From Bacteroidota bacterium (lineage in GTDB: Bacteria; Bacteroidota; Bacteroidia; Flavobacteriales_D; Crocinitomicaceae): a DNA stretch of 15,023 nt. Shown here one piece after another: positions 1 to 8,060 of this stretch. The stretch is from the NCBI GenBank assembly GCA_024280195.1, contig JAJRQP010000081.1:1-15023 (forward strand), given 5' to 3'. The position numbers were made by a program, and so were the translations under genes. The notes below the pieces were generated by a model. It was not told the DNA's origin. It ran no database searches and worked only from the letters and a program-made list of their open reading frames with translations. Position 1 is the first letter of the stretch; each line of letters opens with the position of its first letter.

Positions 1-585
1 GATGTAGTAATCATTGTCCCAACCATATTTTGGTGTAATGAAACCTGTATTCAATGCTTTGGAAGCAAAAATAATCGAGTTGTTAAAGTAAGTAGGGGAG
101 AAGTCGCCTTTATCAGAATTGATATCCGTTTCTTTTACTCGATAAAATGCTGAATCAGAAAAGAGACTGTTAAATTGATCTTGTTCTGCAATGATTCGCT
201 TAAAGAATTTATTCTCAGGAAATAAGTTGGAGCTTTCTCTAGCAACTGAAATACTTTTACCATATTTCTCTGCAAATCTTAGCGCATCGATGTAATGTAT
301 TCTATCGTGTTCATCTAATTTGTTTTTGATATCAAGTTGCTCGTAATAAAGCGTTGATTCTTTCATTCTGAATAGATGAAAATGACATTCAGCAGCTTTT
401 TCAACATTCTCCCAATTTCCTTTTGAGTGACCAGAAACAGCCTTGTTCGCTAATTCATCATACATTTCAACGCATTTGAAATATTCTCTATTGTTGAATA
501 ATTTATCTGCGGCTCTTTGTTTCATCTTCTGAGAAAACGCAAGATTAGCAATCAATAATGTAAGTAGTGTAATTATGATTTTCAT
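1..585 (-). CDS. TPR/PD40 protein, probably OmpA family (N-terminal 195 residues; gene continues past left edge)
   Basis: My own translation of the minus strand from the ATG at 585 stays open to the window edge. It starts with a signal peptide (MKIIITLLTLLIANLAFSQ, cleavage near residue 18-19). Residues about 20-135 are helical and TPR-like: 'KQRAADKLFNNREY', 'GNWENVEKAAECHFHLFRMK' and 'YIDALRFAEKYGKSI'. Residues about 162-195 look like the first blade of a PD40/WD40-like propeller ('FSPTYFNNSIIFAS', 'GWDNDYYI'). In Bacteroidetes, proteins with this order normally end in a peptidoglycan-binding OmpA domain and often follow PorP/SprF genes; that part is outside the window, so the OmpA assignment is inference. 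The start lies 1 base after the stop of the PorP/SprF-like gene, so translation is probably coupled. The likely location is the periplasmic face of the outer membrane, perhaps anchoring the neighbouring secretion proteins to peptidoglycan. Confidence 0.8.
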   Translation of the reverse strand, partial: MKIIITLLTLLIANLAFSQKMKQRAADKLFNNREYFKCVEMYDELANKAVSGHSKGNWENVEKAAECHFHLFRMKESTLYYEQLDIKNKLDEHDRIHYIDALRFAEKYGKSISVARESSNLFPENKFFKRIIAEQDQFNSLFSDSAFYRVKETDINSDKGDFSPTYFNNSIIFASKALNTGFITPKYGWDNDYYI

Positions 586-586
586 G

Positions 587-1504
587 TTAGAAATATCTTG
601 GAGATGTATAAACAGATTTTTTAGGCTTAAAATCGAATCGTAAGAAGATCTCATGAGATCCTGATTGATAAGTTCTTAATCCATTAATAGGGAAGTCGTA
701 AACATATCCAATACTAAGCATATCTTTAATGTTATAAACGAGATTTACTCCCATTGCCTCATGGAAACGGTACATTATACCTGTCCATAGTTTATCATAC
801 ATCAATAGACTCACATTTACATCTGCAGTAATTGGAGAATTGGGTGTGTATTTAATCAACGCAGAAGGTTGTAATTTTAGAACACTGTTTAATTTCAAAA
901 CAGTTCCTCCTGTGATGAAGAAGTGTCTTGCATTTAATTTTGATCCAAGTGAATCTAGAATGGAAGAGGATGCTTCCAAAATTCTTGGAGAAGAAACTCC
1001 GAAAAAATGTTTATCGCTGTAATAATAAATTCCTGCGCCTACATTTGGCTTCGTTTCACTGAATGTTTTTCCAAAATAAACATCATTTGGGTCATTAACT
1101 TGAACCGTAGAAAAGTCATATCCAACAATATCTACTCCACCAGATATACCAACAGCTAAGCGACTTGTCTTTTTATTGACAGCAATGCTACCACTTATAT
1201 CTCCAAAAACAGAGGTTCTAGTTCTATTTCCAATTCGGTCATTGACCATGTGCGCTCCGATTCCCATTGATTTCTGAAGAATAGGTGCTTGAATGCTGAA
1301 CCATTGCGTATTAGGTGCTCCTTCAAAGTCAACCCATTGAAATCTTGCGATTGCAATTGCGCTCAATGCATTTCTACTTCCAGCGTAAGCAGGATTGAAA
1401 TACAGTTTATTGTACATGTACAAAGACATTTGTTCGTCTTGCTGTGCATTAGAGTAATTGGATAGTAATCCAAAGCACAGAATAATAATTGCTTTAATTT
1501 TCAT
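587..1504 (-). CDS. PorP/SprF family type IX secretion outer-membrane protein
   Basis: The 305-residue protein has a signal peptide (MKIKAIIILCFGLLSNYSNA, cleavage before QQDEQ). Directly after it comes the family hallmark 'YMYNKLYFNPAYAGS' (about residues 29-43), and near the C-terminus 'SIGYVYDFPINGLRTYQSGS' followed by HEIFLRFDFK. Alternating beta-strands such as 'AVGISGGVDIVGYDF' and 'PNVGAGIYYYSDKHFFGVSS' fit a small outer-membrane beta-barrel, and about 300 residues is the usual family length. Members accompany type IX secretion substrates bearing a type B (CHU_C) C-terminal domain; in Flavobacterium johnsoniae, SprF is needed for secretion of its adjacent partner SprB. The adjacent upstream gene (18-base gap) encodes exactly such a substrate, so a dedicated pairing is the simplest reading. 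The next gene starts 1 base after the stop. The family assignment is strong; the specific partner is inferred from position. Confidence 0.93.
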   Translation of the reverse strand: MKIKAIIILCFGLLSNYSNAQQDEQMSLYMYNKLYFNPAYAGSRNALSAIAIARFQWVDFEGAPNTQWFSIQAPILQKSMGIGAHMVNDRIGNRTRTSVFGDISGSIAVNKKTSRLAVGISGGVDIVGYDFSTVQVNDPNDVYFGKTFSETKPNVGAGIYYYSDKHFFGVSSPRILEASSSILDSLGSKLNARHFFITGGTVLKLNSVLKLQPSALIKYTPNSPITADVNVSLLMYDKLWTGIMYRFHEAMGVNLVYNIKDMLSIGYVYDFPINGLRTYQSGSHEIFLRFDFKPKKSVYTSPRYF

Positions 1505-1522
1505 CTGATTTCAATTCTTTGC

Positions 1523-4500
1523 TTAATATTCAACTTCTAAATAACCTTTAAATATTCCTGTCTCATCCCCATTATTCAGGTTGATGATATAGAAATAGGT
1601 GCCAGCAGGAACTTTTCCATCACCACCATCAATTTTAGCTCCTTTGTTAACCTCTCCAGCCCAATCGTTGTTGTATGGAGAAGAATAATAAATTAAATTC
1701 CCCCATCTATTAAAAACTGAAACTTCTGCATCTAGAATTTCATCTAAGCCTTCAATGATCCAAACATCGTTATTTCCATCTCCGTTAAGAGTTACCAAGT
1801 TAGGTATGAATAGACAATCAGCACTGTGGCTAATGTCAAGATATGTTGAATCAAAACCAGCGCAACCATTCGAATCAATCACTGTTAGGATATACCAACC
1901 TTCATCAGAGCTACTTAAACTCGTTGATATAACAGGGTTCTGATCTGTAGAACTAAATCCATTTGGACCTGACCAGAAATAAGAGTCACCTCCATCACCG
2001 TAAAGAATTAATTTTGATTTTGGGCATAAAGATGTATCTGCAGAAGAATAAGCAGGAACATTCGTAACAATATTTACAAGAATACTATCTGTGTTTTGAC
2101 ATCCTTCTGTATCAATCGCATCAACAAAATAATAACCTTGTGAATTAGCATTTAAGTCAAGGATTGTCACAGGATTTCCAGTTTCTGTATATGAATTTGG
2201 ACCACTCCAAGAATAAGTTGATGCTCCATTAGCCGTCAGTGTTGCACTGCTCCCAATACAGTAAGCAGTTGTTCCAACATTTGAAGTAATGGTTATACTT
2301 GGAAGCGGAAGAACATCAATTATTATCGTCCCTGTATTACTACAACCATTATTATCAATCCCAGTAACTGTGTATGTTCCTGCGTTTAGATTAGTAGCAT
2401 TGCTAATTGTTTCCGTAGCATTACTTCCTGTGAACGCATCAGGTCCAGACCAAGAGTAGGTAGTTGCACCACTTGCAGTTAAGACAATGTCTTCATTAAG
2501 ACAGATTGTTGAGTCGTTATTTGCTGCTGTAACATCAACAGTTGGTAAAGCGTTAATCGTTACCATTTCACAAGCTGAAGGGCCTGTGCAACCTGTAACA
2601 GTTTGACTGACACAATAAGTTCCTGCTTCTAATTGAGTAATTGGTGAAATAGCAATTGTATTATTTGAAGAAGAAAAACTATTAGGCCCCGTCCAGTTAA
2701 AAGTGGCTCCTGCATCTCCAGTTACTGATAGGTTGACAGCACCATTAAGACATGGAGTGTTATCGTCGATTGTAACTATTGGAGCCGATGGTGCACCAGG
2801 ATTGATTACATTAAAAGGGCCGAAAGTATTGGAGCATGTGTTTCCATCTGTAACAGTCAATGTATAACTTCCTGCAGGAATTCCAGATAAATTAGCTATG
2901 TTTCCAACATTAGTTGAGCCATTTGACCAAGAATAAGAAAAAGATGGACTACCGTTTGCAACAGAACCTGTTAAAGCTCCATTTGATCCTCCACAATCTG
3001 AATTGGTTGCAGTTGGATTAGCGCTTAAGGTTGGTAATGCATTTACTGAAACTGCAATAACATCTGTATTAGCACAGCCATTATTATCAATACCAGTTAC
3101 AGTATAATTGGTCAAAGAAGAAGGACTAACATTAATTGTAGCACCATTCTGAGCATTACTCCACGTATAGGTTGATGCACCCGTTGCTGTTAAGTTAATG
3201 TTATCTCCGGCACATATTGCTGCTGTCGCCCCGTTGGTAATGGATACATTTGGTAATGGGTTAACAGTTACGATGGTTATTAGAGTTTGCTTATAATCGC
3301 AAAGCCCTGTAACTTCTGCAGTGTATGATTGTGTTGTTGCTGGTGTTACAGTAACAGATGATGTCGTCTCTCCAGAATGAGGCCAATAATAAGAGGTTGC
3401 TCCTAAAGGCGCATTTAATGTGACAGAACTTCCAATACATATTGGTGCAACAGGGACAATTTCAGGAAATTGGACTCCTGATTCTGCAGAGATGGTATAA
3501 TTACAAATATCACCCGCAAATCCATCAACCATTAAATAATAATCATTACCAATCGTCAATCCAGTTGCTACTAATGTGAAATTTGAATTACTTTCACTAA
3601 AGTTAGATACAGGAATAAAATTCGTGCAATTAGTTGCTTCAAAAATTTGCATTTGAATGCCTGCATTTGTAAAACAATCTGAGATGGTAACATTTAAAGT
3701 TGCCGTTGCTAAAGCAGCTGTAAATTTAATCCAGCTATTGTTATCAATTTGAACGTCATAAGCTGGTTCATTTCCATTTACTCCAAAAATTCCTCCTTGA
3801 TTGGTTCCAGGTGTGTAGGCGTATGTCCCTAAAACCTCTGCATTTCCCCGCATATTACTAGGCCTGTCAACTGTATAAGAACCACTTGTTGAAGCACTGT
3901 ACCCATTAATGTCACAGATGTACAATGCATTCAGACAATCATCATTCGTTGCTGTAGACACACAAATTCCAAAGTCACCTGAACTAGTACCAAAACCAAA
4001 ATACCTCAAATAAACGGTTGAACCAGGAGTTAAACCATTGGCAGAGATTAATGGCATGAAATCATAAGTTGATCCAGGATAATTATGGTCATCTGAACAA
4101 ACAACCTGAGTTAAGGCTCCGCAAGTTCCCGTATATAAAACCATTACACCATCAGTTATTGCGCCTGCACCACTTAACGGTTGTGCAGTAATATCTACAT
4201 TTCCTGAAGCAGGAACAGTTATTGAAAACCAAACATCATGAGAAGAAGAAGAAAAACCACCAATTGCTGCTCCACTTCCTCCAATACACGATGCAGGAGT
4301 TGGTGCTCCTGTTGAAGCGGTAGACCCGACTGTCGTGAATTGTAAATATTGACAAGTTGCCGTCACAGTCGGAAGTTGAATTGCATTACATGGCTCATCA
4401 TTAGTTGGTACAGGAGTAGGAGCTCCCGTTACACAAATTTGAAAATCGCCTGTTGTTCCTCCAAAGTAATCATAAACTCGAATTCTGTAGGTTTGTCCAG

Positions 4501-5260
4501 GTATTAATCCAACAATATCAGATTGTTCGTCTTGACTAGTTAATGTATTATCAATACAAGCTAAGGATGTTAATGCTCCACAAGCTCCTGAATATACTTG
4601 GAAAACGAGATCTAAATTATCAATAGGTCGAACCAAGATATTCTGTAAAGAATTAGTTGCTGTAAAGGTAAACCAAACATCATCATCCGCATTACCTGCA
4701 CATCCTGCATATGATTGTGTTGCACCATCTGTTGTGGCTGTCACAAAAGAACAAGCTGAATTAACTAGTAAATTAGTTGGACTTCCGCATAGGTTGTTAG
4801 CAGGAGGAGGGGGGGGAGTTGTTAAGCAAATAGTAAAAGTACCTGTCCCAGAACCTGCTCCGTAATGATAAATTCTTATTCTATACGTGTTGCCAATTGT
4901 TAAAGAACTCACATTTACTGTCTCAACATCTCCCGTAAGGCCACCGTCATGGCAATCTAAAGACGCAAGAACTCCGCATCCTCCAGAGAATACTTGAACT
5001 ACAGGATCCATTCCTGCGGATGGGGTTACAATAATTTGGTGAGCTGTTGAGGTAGCAACGAATTGATACCAGACATCATCGTCCGCATTACCGACACATC
5101 CCGGAATTGTTTGGGTTGCTCCTGCTGTTGTTCCAGCTGTTGGAGAACTACAGTTTGCAGAAACTCCAATAACTGTTGCCGATGTACAGCCATTTGATTG
5201 TGCATTAATTGAAAACGCAGTTAACACTAATGAAAGTGTAATGGAAATTATTTTTTTCAT
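1523..5260 (-). CDS. Giant secreted adhesin-like protein with type B (CHU_C, gliding-motility-type) C-terminal sorting domain
   Basis: The protein has 1245 residues. Its signal peptide (MKKIISITLSLVLTAFSINA) is cut before Q21. Residues about 25-147 and 157-283 are two related modules resembling bacterial pre-peptidase C-terminal (PPC) domains; both contain GNADDDVW, Cys pairs and a 'TYRIRIY/TYRIRVY' strand. They are separated by a Pro149-153 linker. Modules at about 288-434 and 444-597 are more distant relatives. From about 597 to 1149 there are seven Ig/PKD-like modules of roughly 80 residues with repeated 'ASTYSWSGPN', 'LTATGA' and 'DNNGC' themes; the one at about 744-824 (SNGALTGSVANGSPSFSYSW, then AGSYTLTVTD) looks like a SprB repeat. 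Residues about 1150-1245 (LFIPNLVTLNGDGNNDVWII, then FNRWGNLIYY and GTYFYIINL) are a type B CTD that targets the protein to the type IX system. No enzymatic domain was recognised, so adhesion or a matrix role is inferred. It is followed by its probable PorP/SprF-like partner. Confidence 0.93.
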   Translation of the reverse strand: MKKIISITLSLVLTAFSINAQSNGCTSATVIGVSANCSSPTAGTTAGATQTIPGCVGNADDDVWYQFVATSTAHQIIVTPSAGMDPVVQVFSGGCGVLASLDCHDGGLTGDVETVNVSSLTIGNTYRIRIYHYGAGSGTGTFTICLTTPPPPPANNLCGSPTNLLVNSACSFVTATTDGATQSYAGCAGNADDDVWFTFTATNSLQNILVRPIDNLDLVFQVYSGACGALTSLACIDNTLTSQDEQSDIVGLIPGQTYRIRVYDYFGGTTGDFQICVTGAPTPVPTNDEPCNAIQLPTVTATCQYLQFTTVGSTASTGAPTPASCIGGSGAAIGGFSSSSHDVWFSITVPASGNVDITAQPLSGAGAITDGVMVLYTGTCGALTQVVCSDDHNYPGSTYDFMPLISANGLTPGSTVYLRYFGFGTSSGDFGICVSTATNDDCLNALYICDINGYSASTSGSYTVDRPSNMRGNAEVLGTYAYTPGTNQGGIFGVNGNEPAYDVQIDNNSWIKFTAALATATLNVTISDCFTNAGIQMQIFEATNCTNFIPVSNFSESNSNFTLVATGLTIGNDYYLMVDGFAGDICNYTISAESGVQFPEIVPVAPICIGSSVTLNAPLGATSYYWPHSGETTSSVTVTPATTQSYTAEVTGLCDYKQTLITIVTVNPLPNVSITNGATAAICAGDNINLTATGASTYTWSNAQNGATINVSPSSLTNYTVTGIDNNGCANTDVIAVSVNALPTLSANPTATNSDCGGSNGALTGSVANGSPSFSYSWSNGSTNVGNIANLSGIPAGSYTLTVTDGNTCSNTFGPFNVINPGAPSAPIVTIDDNTPCLNGAVNLSVTGDAGATFNWTGPNSFSSSNNTIAISPITQLEAGTYCVSQTVTGCTGPSACEMVTINALPTVDVTAANNDSTICLNEDIVLTASGATTYSWSGPDAFTGSNATETISNATNLNAGTYTVTGIDNNGCSNTGTIIIDVLPLPSITITSNVGTTAYCIGSSATLTANGASTYSWSGPNSYTETGNPVTILDLNANSQGYYFVDAIDTEGCQNTDSILVNIVTNVPAYSSADTSLCPKSKLILYGDGGDSYFWSGPNGFSSTDQNPVISTSLSSSDEGWYILTVIDSNGCAGFDSTYLDISHSADCLFIPNLVTLNGDGNNDVWIIEGLDEILDAEVSVFNRWGNLIYYSSPYNNDWAGEVNKGAKIDGGDGKVPAGTYFYIINLNNGDETGIFKGYLEVEY
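4809..4816. repeat. Homopolymer of eight G (eight C on the coding strand) inside the adhesin gene
   Basis: The coding strand reads act-CCC-CCC-CCt-cct-cct, encoding the Pro149-Pro153 linker between the first two N-terminal modules. An 8-base C tract is conspicuous in this AT-rich DNA because proline could have been encoded with mixed codons, as the last codons of the same linker show. Gain or loss of one base would shift the frame after about 150 residues and remove the sorting domain. Whether slippage actually occurs cannot be told from one sequence. Confidence 0.9.
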
Positions 5261-5270
5261 GGAAAAGTAT

Positions 5271-5594
5271 TTAGTCCTTTAGTTTTCTAAAAGACAATGG
5301 AGATAAATTGTTTTCTAACAGAAATGTTTTAACAGGAATAGGAGAGAAATCGTCTCTTTCTTCACCTTTCAATTCTTTAGCTAAGGGAGAAAGAGTGAAA
5401 ATGAGTTCTCCTTTATTCGCTTCTACTTTGTATTTAATCTTTGTGGATTGTATTCTTTCCAATTGAGAACATTTCTGCTCTAATTGTGAAATAGAAAAAG
5501 GATCTACAGAGCCTTCAAATGTCATGACATAAGTTTGAGAATAGCTTACAAAGGATAAACAAAGTGTAAACGAAAGAGCAATAAATGTTTTCAT
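5271..5594 (-). CDS. Small secreted protein of unknown function, first gene of the type IX cassette
   Basis: This 107-residue protein was not recognised as a member of a named family. It has a clear signal peptide (MKTFIALSFTLCLSFVSYSQ), giving a mature form of roughly 87 residues. The mature part reads as strand (TYVMTFEG), helix (ISQLEQKCSQLERI), strand (STKIKYKVEA), strand (KGELIFTLSP), charged loop (KELKGEERDD), helix (VKTFLLENN) and a short end (LSFRKLKD). That beta-alpha-beta-beta-alpha-beta order suggests a ferredoxin-like fold of the HMA type, but the metal-binding CxxC is absent; only one Cys lies in the mature chain, in the first helix. It ends 10 bases before the adhesin start and is therefore cotranscribed. 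It could be a periplasmic helper for the adhesin or an unrelated small envelope protein; neither is demonstrated. The signal peptide, A-rich upstream DNA and tight spacing argue it is a real gene. Confidence 0.8.
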   Translation of the reverse strand: MKTFIALSFTLCLSFVSYSQTYVMTFEGSVDPFSISQLEQKCSQLERIQSTKIKYKVEANKGELIFTLSPLAKELKGEERDDFSPIPVKTFLLENNLSPLSFRKLKD

Positions 5595-5646
5595 AAAATG
5601 TAGTATAAAGTAGCGTTGTGAAGATGTTAGTATCTTATTAACTCAA

Positions 5647-5678
5647 CGAAAATACCTAAAATTGAATGAATTAGCAAA
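5647..5678 (-). promoter_or_regulatory. Candidate Bacteroidetes-type promoter for the type IX cassette
   Basis: Read on the minus strand, TTTG (5675-5678) is followed after 20 bases by TATTTTCG (5647-5654), one mismatch from the Bacteroidetes -7 consensus TAnnTTTG; the spacing lies in the usual range. A start about 7 bases downstream would leave an untranslated leader of roughly 45 bases before the 107-residue gene. It is the best candidate in the 128-base gap after the MoxR gene, where no hairpin terminator was seen. AT-rich DNA produces such matches by chance. Confidence 0.4.
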
Positions 5679-5722
5679 TTTATTTTATTGTTGACTTGAA
5701 ATGATAAGGAGAAAGGTTAATG

Positions 5723-6676
5723 TTAAAGCAATTCCTCAATGATTCTGTCCATAGAATAACCTTCTGCTTCTGCACGGTAATTTCTGACTAGACGATGTCT
5801 TAAAATTGGCTTTGCGACAGCTTTTACATCTTCAATATCTGGAGAATATTTTCCGTTAAGTGCAGCATGACATTTAGCGCCGATGATTAAATATTGAGAC
5901 GCTCTTGGACCAGCTCCCCATGTGATAAAATCTTTGGTGATTTTTGGAGCGGTAGCATCATTGACTCTCGTTTTTGCGACGAGTTTAACAGCGTATTCTA
6001 ACACATTATCAGCAACAGGAATTCTTCGTATTAATTCTTGATAATGCAATATTTGTTCGTTAGAAATAATCTCGTTCAATTGAATTTTTTGATCAGTGGT
6101 CGTTGATTTAACAATTGCCATCTCTTCTTGAAAACTTGGATAATCGACCCATACATTGAACATAAAACGGTCTAACTGTGCTTCTGGTAGAGGGTAAGTT
6201 CCTTCTTGTTCAATTGGGTTCTGCGTCGCAAGCACAAAAAATGGAGAAGGTAAATCATAGGTTGAGCCAGCAGTTGTAACCTTTTTCTCCTGCATAGCTT
6301 CTAGTAAAGCTGCTTGCGTTTTTGGTGGAGTTCGATTAATTTCATCTGCCAGAATTATATTAGAAAAGATAGGTCCTTTTAAGAATTTAAAATTTCTTGA
6401 TTCATCGAGTATTTCAGAACCTACAATATCAGAAGGCATTAAATCGGGTGTGAATTGAACTCTATTAAAATTCAAGCCTAAACAGTCAGCAATTGTATTA
6501 ACCAGTAATGTTTTAGCCAATCCAGGAACACCAACTAGCAGGCAATGTCCTCTAGAAAAAATTGAAATTAAAACTTGATCCACTACGTCCTCTTGACCAA
6601 CGATTACTTTATGTATTTCTGTTTTTAATTCTTGATAATGTTTTACAAGACCATCGATTGCTTCTTTGTCAGACAT
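5723..6676 (-). CDS. MoxR-family AAA+ ATPase
   Basis: The 317-residue protein is full length for the family. Visible motifs are Walker A GVPGLAKT (residues 49-56), Walker B IILADE (107-112) followed by INRTPPKTQAALLEAMQE, sensor-1 LATQNP (149-154), the family sequence 'EQEGTYPLPEAQLDRF' with the likely arginine finger at Arg170, and a C-terminal lid ending 'ILRHRLVRNYRAEAEGYSMD'. There is no signal peptide, so it acts in the cytoplasm. MoxR ATPases are chaperone-like and usually work with VWA-domain or DUF58 proteins encoded beside them. None is present here: the upstream neighbour, 34 bases away, is a SurA-type foldase and the downstream gene belongs to a separate cassette. The partner must be elsewhere, or the ATPase serves the envelope foldase operon in some way not known to me. 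The region before the ATG is A-rich (AAAAAAAAGAAATT), a common start context in Bacteroidetes. Confidence 0.95.
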   Translation of the reverse strand: MSDKEAIDGLVKHYQELKTEIHKVIVGQEDVVDQVLISIFSRGHCLLVGVPGLAKTLLVNTIADCLGLNFNRVQFTPDLMPSDIVGSEILDESRNFKFLKGPIFSNIILADEINRTPPKTQAALLEAMQEKKVTTAGSTYDLPSPFFVLATQNPIEQEGTYPLPEAQLDRFMFNVWVDYPSFQEEMAIVKSTTTDQKIQLNEIISNEQILHYQELIRRIPVADNVLEYAVKLVAKTRVNDATAPKITKDFITWGAGPRASQYLIIGAKCHAALNGKYSPDIEDVKAVAKPILRHRLVRNYRAEAEGYSMDRIIEELL

Positions 6677-6710
6677 AAATTTCTTTTTTTTCTAATAACG
6701 AATATAGTAT

Positions 6711-8060
6711 TTACTTTGAAATCCATTCATTTTGAAACTGACAATTTTTGTATTCATCGTCAATCTTGATGTAAGCGTTACTGATTTTGGATTGCGTCCA
6801 AGATTCAATTAGTTTGGTTCGTTTATCGTTCATTGTTGCTCTTTGAATCAAAGAATAATCGTCTTTTAAGTTCGCTCTGTGCGGTGCTGTTCTTTTCATT
6901 AGTCTTACTATTCTTACTCCTTGCTTGCGCTCAATTTGATTCATGTACAAGTTCGGTTGCGAAATATCACCTTGCTCCATTGCATCTGTCAAAAGATAAA
7001 TCTGCTGATCGACCTGATTTAGGTCTTCCATGTCCCAAGTTTGTTCACCTGTTATAGGATTCGTTATTATTCCTTTGTTTAGACGAGTTGCTTCATCGTT
7101 AGAGAATTCTATAACAGCTTTCTCCCAGGTAATTTGTCCTTCCTTTAATAGGTTGTAGCAAGAATCAATTCTTACTGAAGCATTTTCAAGAGCATCATTT
7201 TCAAAGTTAGGAATAATCAATATGTGCTTAACTTTGTAATTATCACCTTTTCGATCTATCAATTTGATAATGTGGTAACCGTAAGGTGATTCAAAAACAT
7301 CTGAAACATCATCAATTTCCATATTAAAAATGGTTGCTTCAAAAGTTGGAACCATCATTCCTCTTGTTCCTTCAATTTCTCCTCCTAAACGAGCACTTCC
7401 AGGATCCATAGAATGAATTCTAGCTTGCGTAGAAAAAGATTTTCCATCTCTTACAATAGCATTTCTGATGTTTTGTAAATCATCAAACGCTCTTTGCTTA
7501 TCTTCTACTGTGACTTCAGGGTAGAAGACAATTTGTTGAAAACTCAATTGAGAGTTAATTAATGGAATACTATCCATAGGTAAAGAATTGTAGAAATTTT
7601 GAACATCTCTTGGTGTGATACTGATTTCACTTGTCATTTGACGCTCCATTTCTTTAGAAAGCAATTGATCTTTAATAATTGGTCTAAATTCTCTTTTAAT
7701 TTGAGCTACTGTTTTTCCGTAAAATTCTTCCAGTTTTTGTCGTCCACCGATTTGCTGTTCAATAACGCGTAGTTTATTCTCCATTTCAGCATCTACTTGC
7801 GCATCTGTAATCTCAATGCTATCCAGCTGTGCTTGGTTAAGCAAAAGATATTGATACATTAATTGTTCAAGAATTTGGCAATCAATTTCAGGTGTCAACT
7901 CAATTCCTCCTTGAAGTGCTTGTAGTTTCTGTGCTTGAATGTCAGATAGTAAAACAATATTGTCGCCAACTTGTGCAACAATTTTATCGATTGTTTCTCC
8001 TTGTGAAAACACAGAAGTCGCTAAGGCAAGCGTTAAACTAAAGGTTAATAATAATCTCAT
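6711..8060 (-). CDS. SurA-type periplasmic foldase (peptidylprolyl isomerase)
   Basis: This 449-residue protein has a signal peptide (MRLLLTFSLTLALATSVFSQ). Residues about 22-145 match the SurA N-terminal chaperone region ('DKIVAQVGDNIVLLSDIQ', then the helical 'QLMYQYLLLNQAQLDSIEIT'). Residues about 171-270 form a parvulin domain: 'SQLSFQQIVFYP', 'SMDPGSARLGGEIEG', 'MMVPTFEATIFNMEIDDVSD' and 'FESPYGYHIIKLIDR'. Residues about 275-395 look like a second, diverged parvulin module starting 'YKVKHILIIPNF'. SurA proteins guide unfolded beta-barrel proteins through the periplasm to the BAM complex, which suits a cell making PorP/SprF-like barrels. The start codon lies 23 bases inside the end of the upstream gene, so translation is probably coupled; the signal peptide begins exactly at this ATG, which supports it as the true start. 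Isomerase activity of either module cannot be judged from sequence alone. Confidence 0.92.
   Translation of the reverse strand: MRLLLTFSLTLALATSVFSQGETIDKIVAQVGDNIVLLSDIQAQKLQALQGGIELTPEIDCQILEQLMYQYLLLNQAQLDSIEITDAQVDAEMENKLRVIEQQIGGRQKLEEFYGKTVAQIKREFRPIIKDQLLSKEMERQMTSEISITPRDVQNFYNSLPMDSIPLINSQLSFQQIVFYPEVTVEDKQRAFDDLQNIRNAIVRDGKSFSTQARIHSMDPGSARLGGEIEGTRGMMVPTFEATIFNMEIDDVSDVFESPYGYHIIKLIDRKGDNYKVKHILIIPNFENDALENASVRIDSCYNLLKEGQITWEKAVIEFSNDEATRLNKGIITNPITGEQTWDMEDLNQVDQQIYLLTDAMEQGDISQPNLYMNQIERKQGVRIVRLMKRTAPHRANLKDDYSLIQRATMNDKRTKLIESWTQSKISNAYIKIDDEYKNCQFQNEWISK

Noticed and set aside
840..1022. Plus-strand open frame of 60 codons inside the PorP/SprF-like gene
   Set aside because: It is a shadow of a strongly supported minus-strand gene and shows no independent protein features.
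6699..6706. TATATTCG (minus strand) as a separate promoter for the MoxR gene
   Set aside because: It has one mismatch to TAnnTTTG and no -33 element, and the 34-base gap is more simply an operon spacer.
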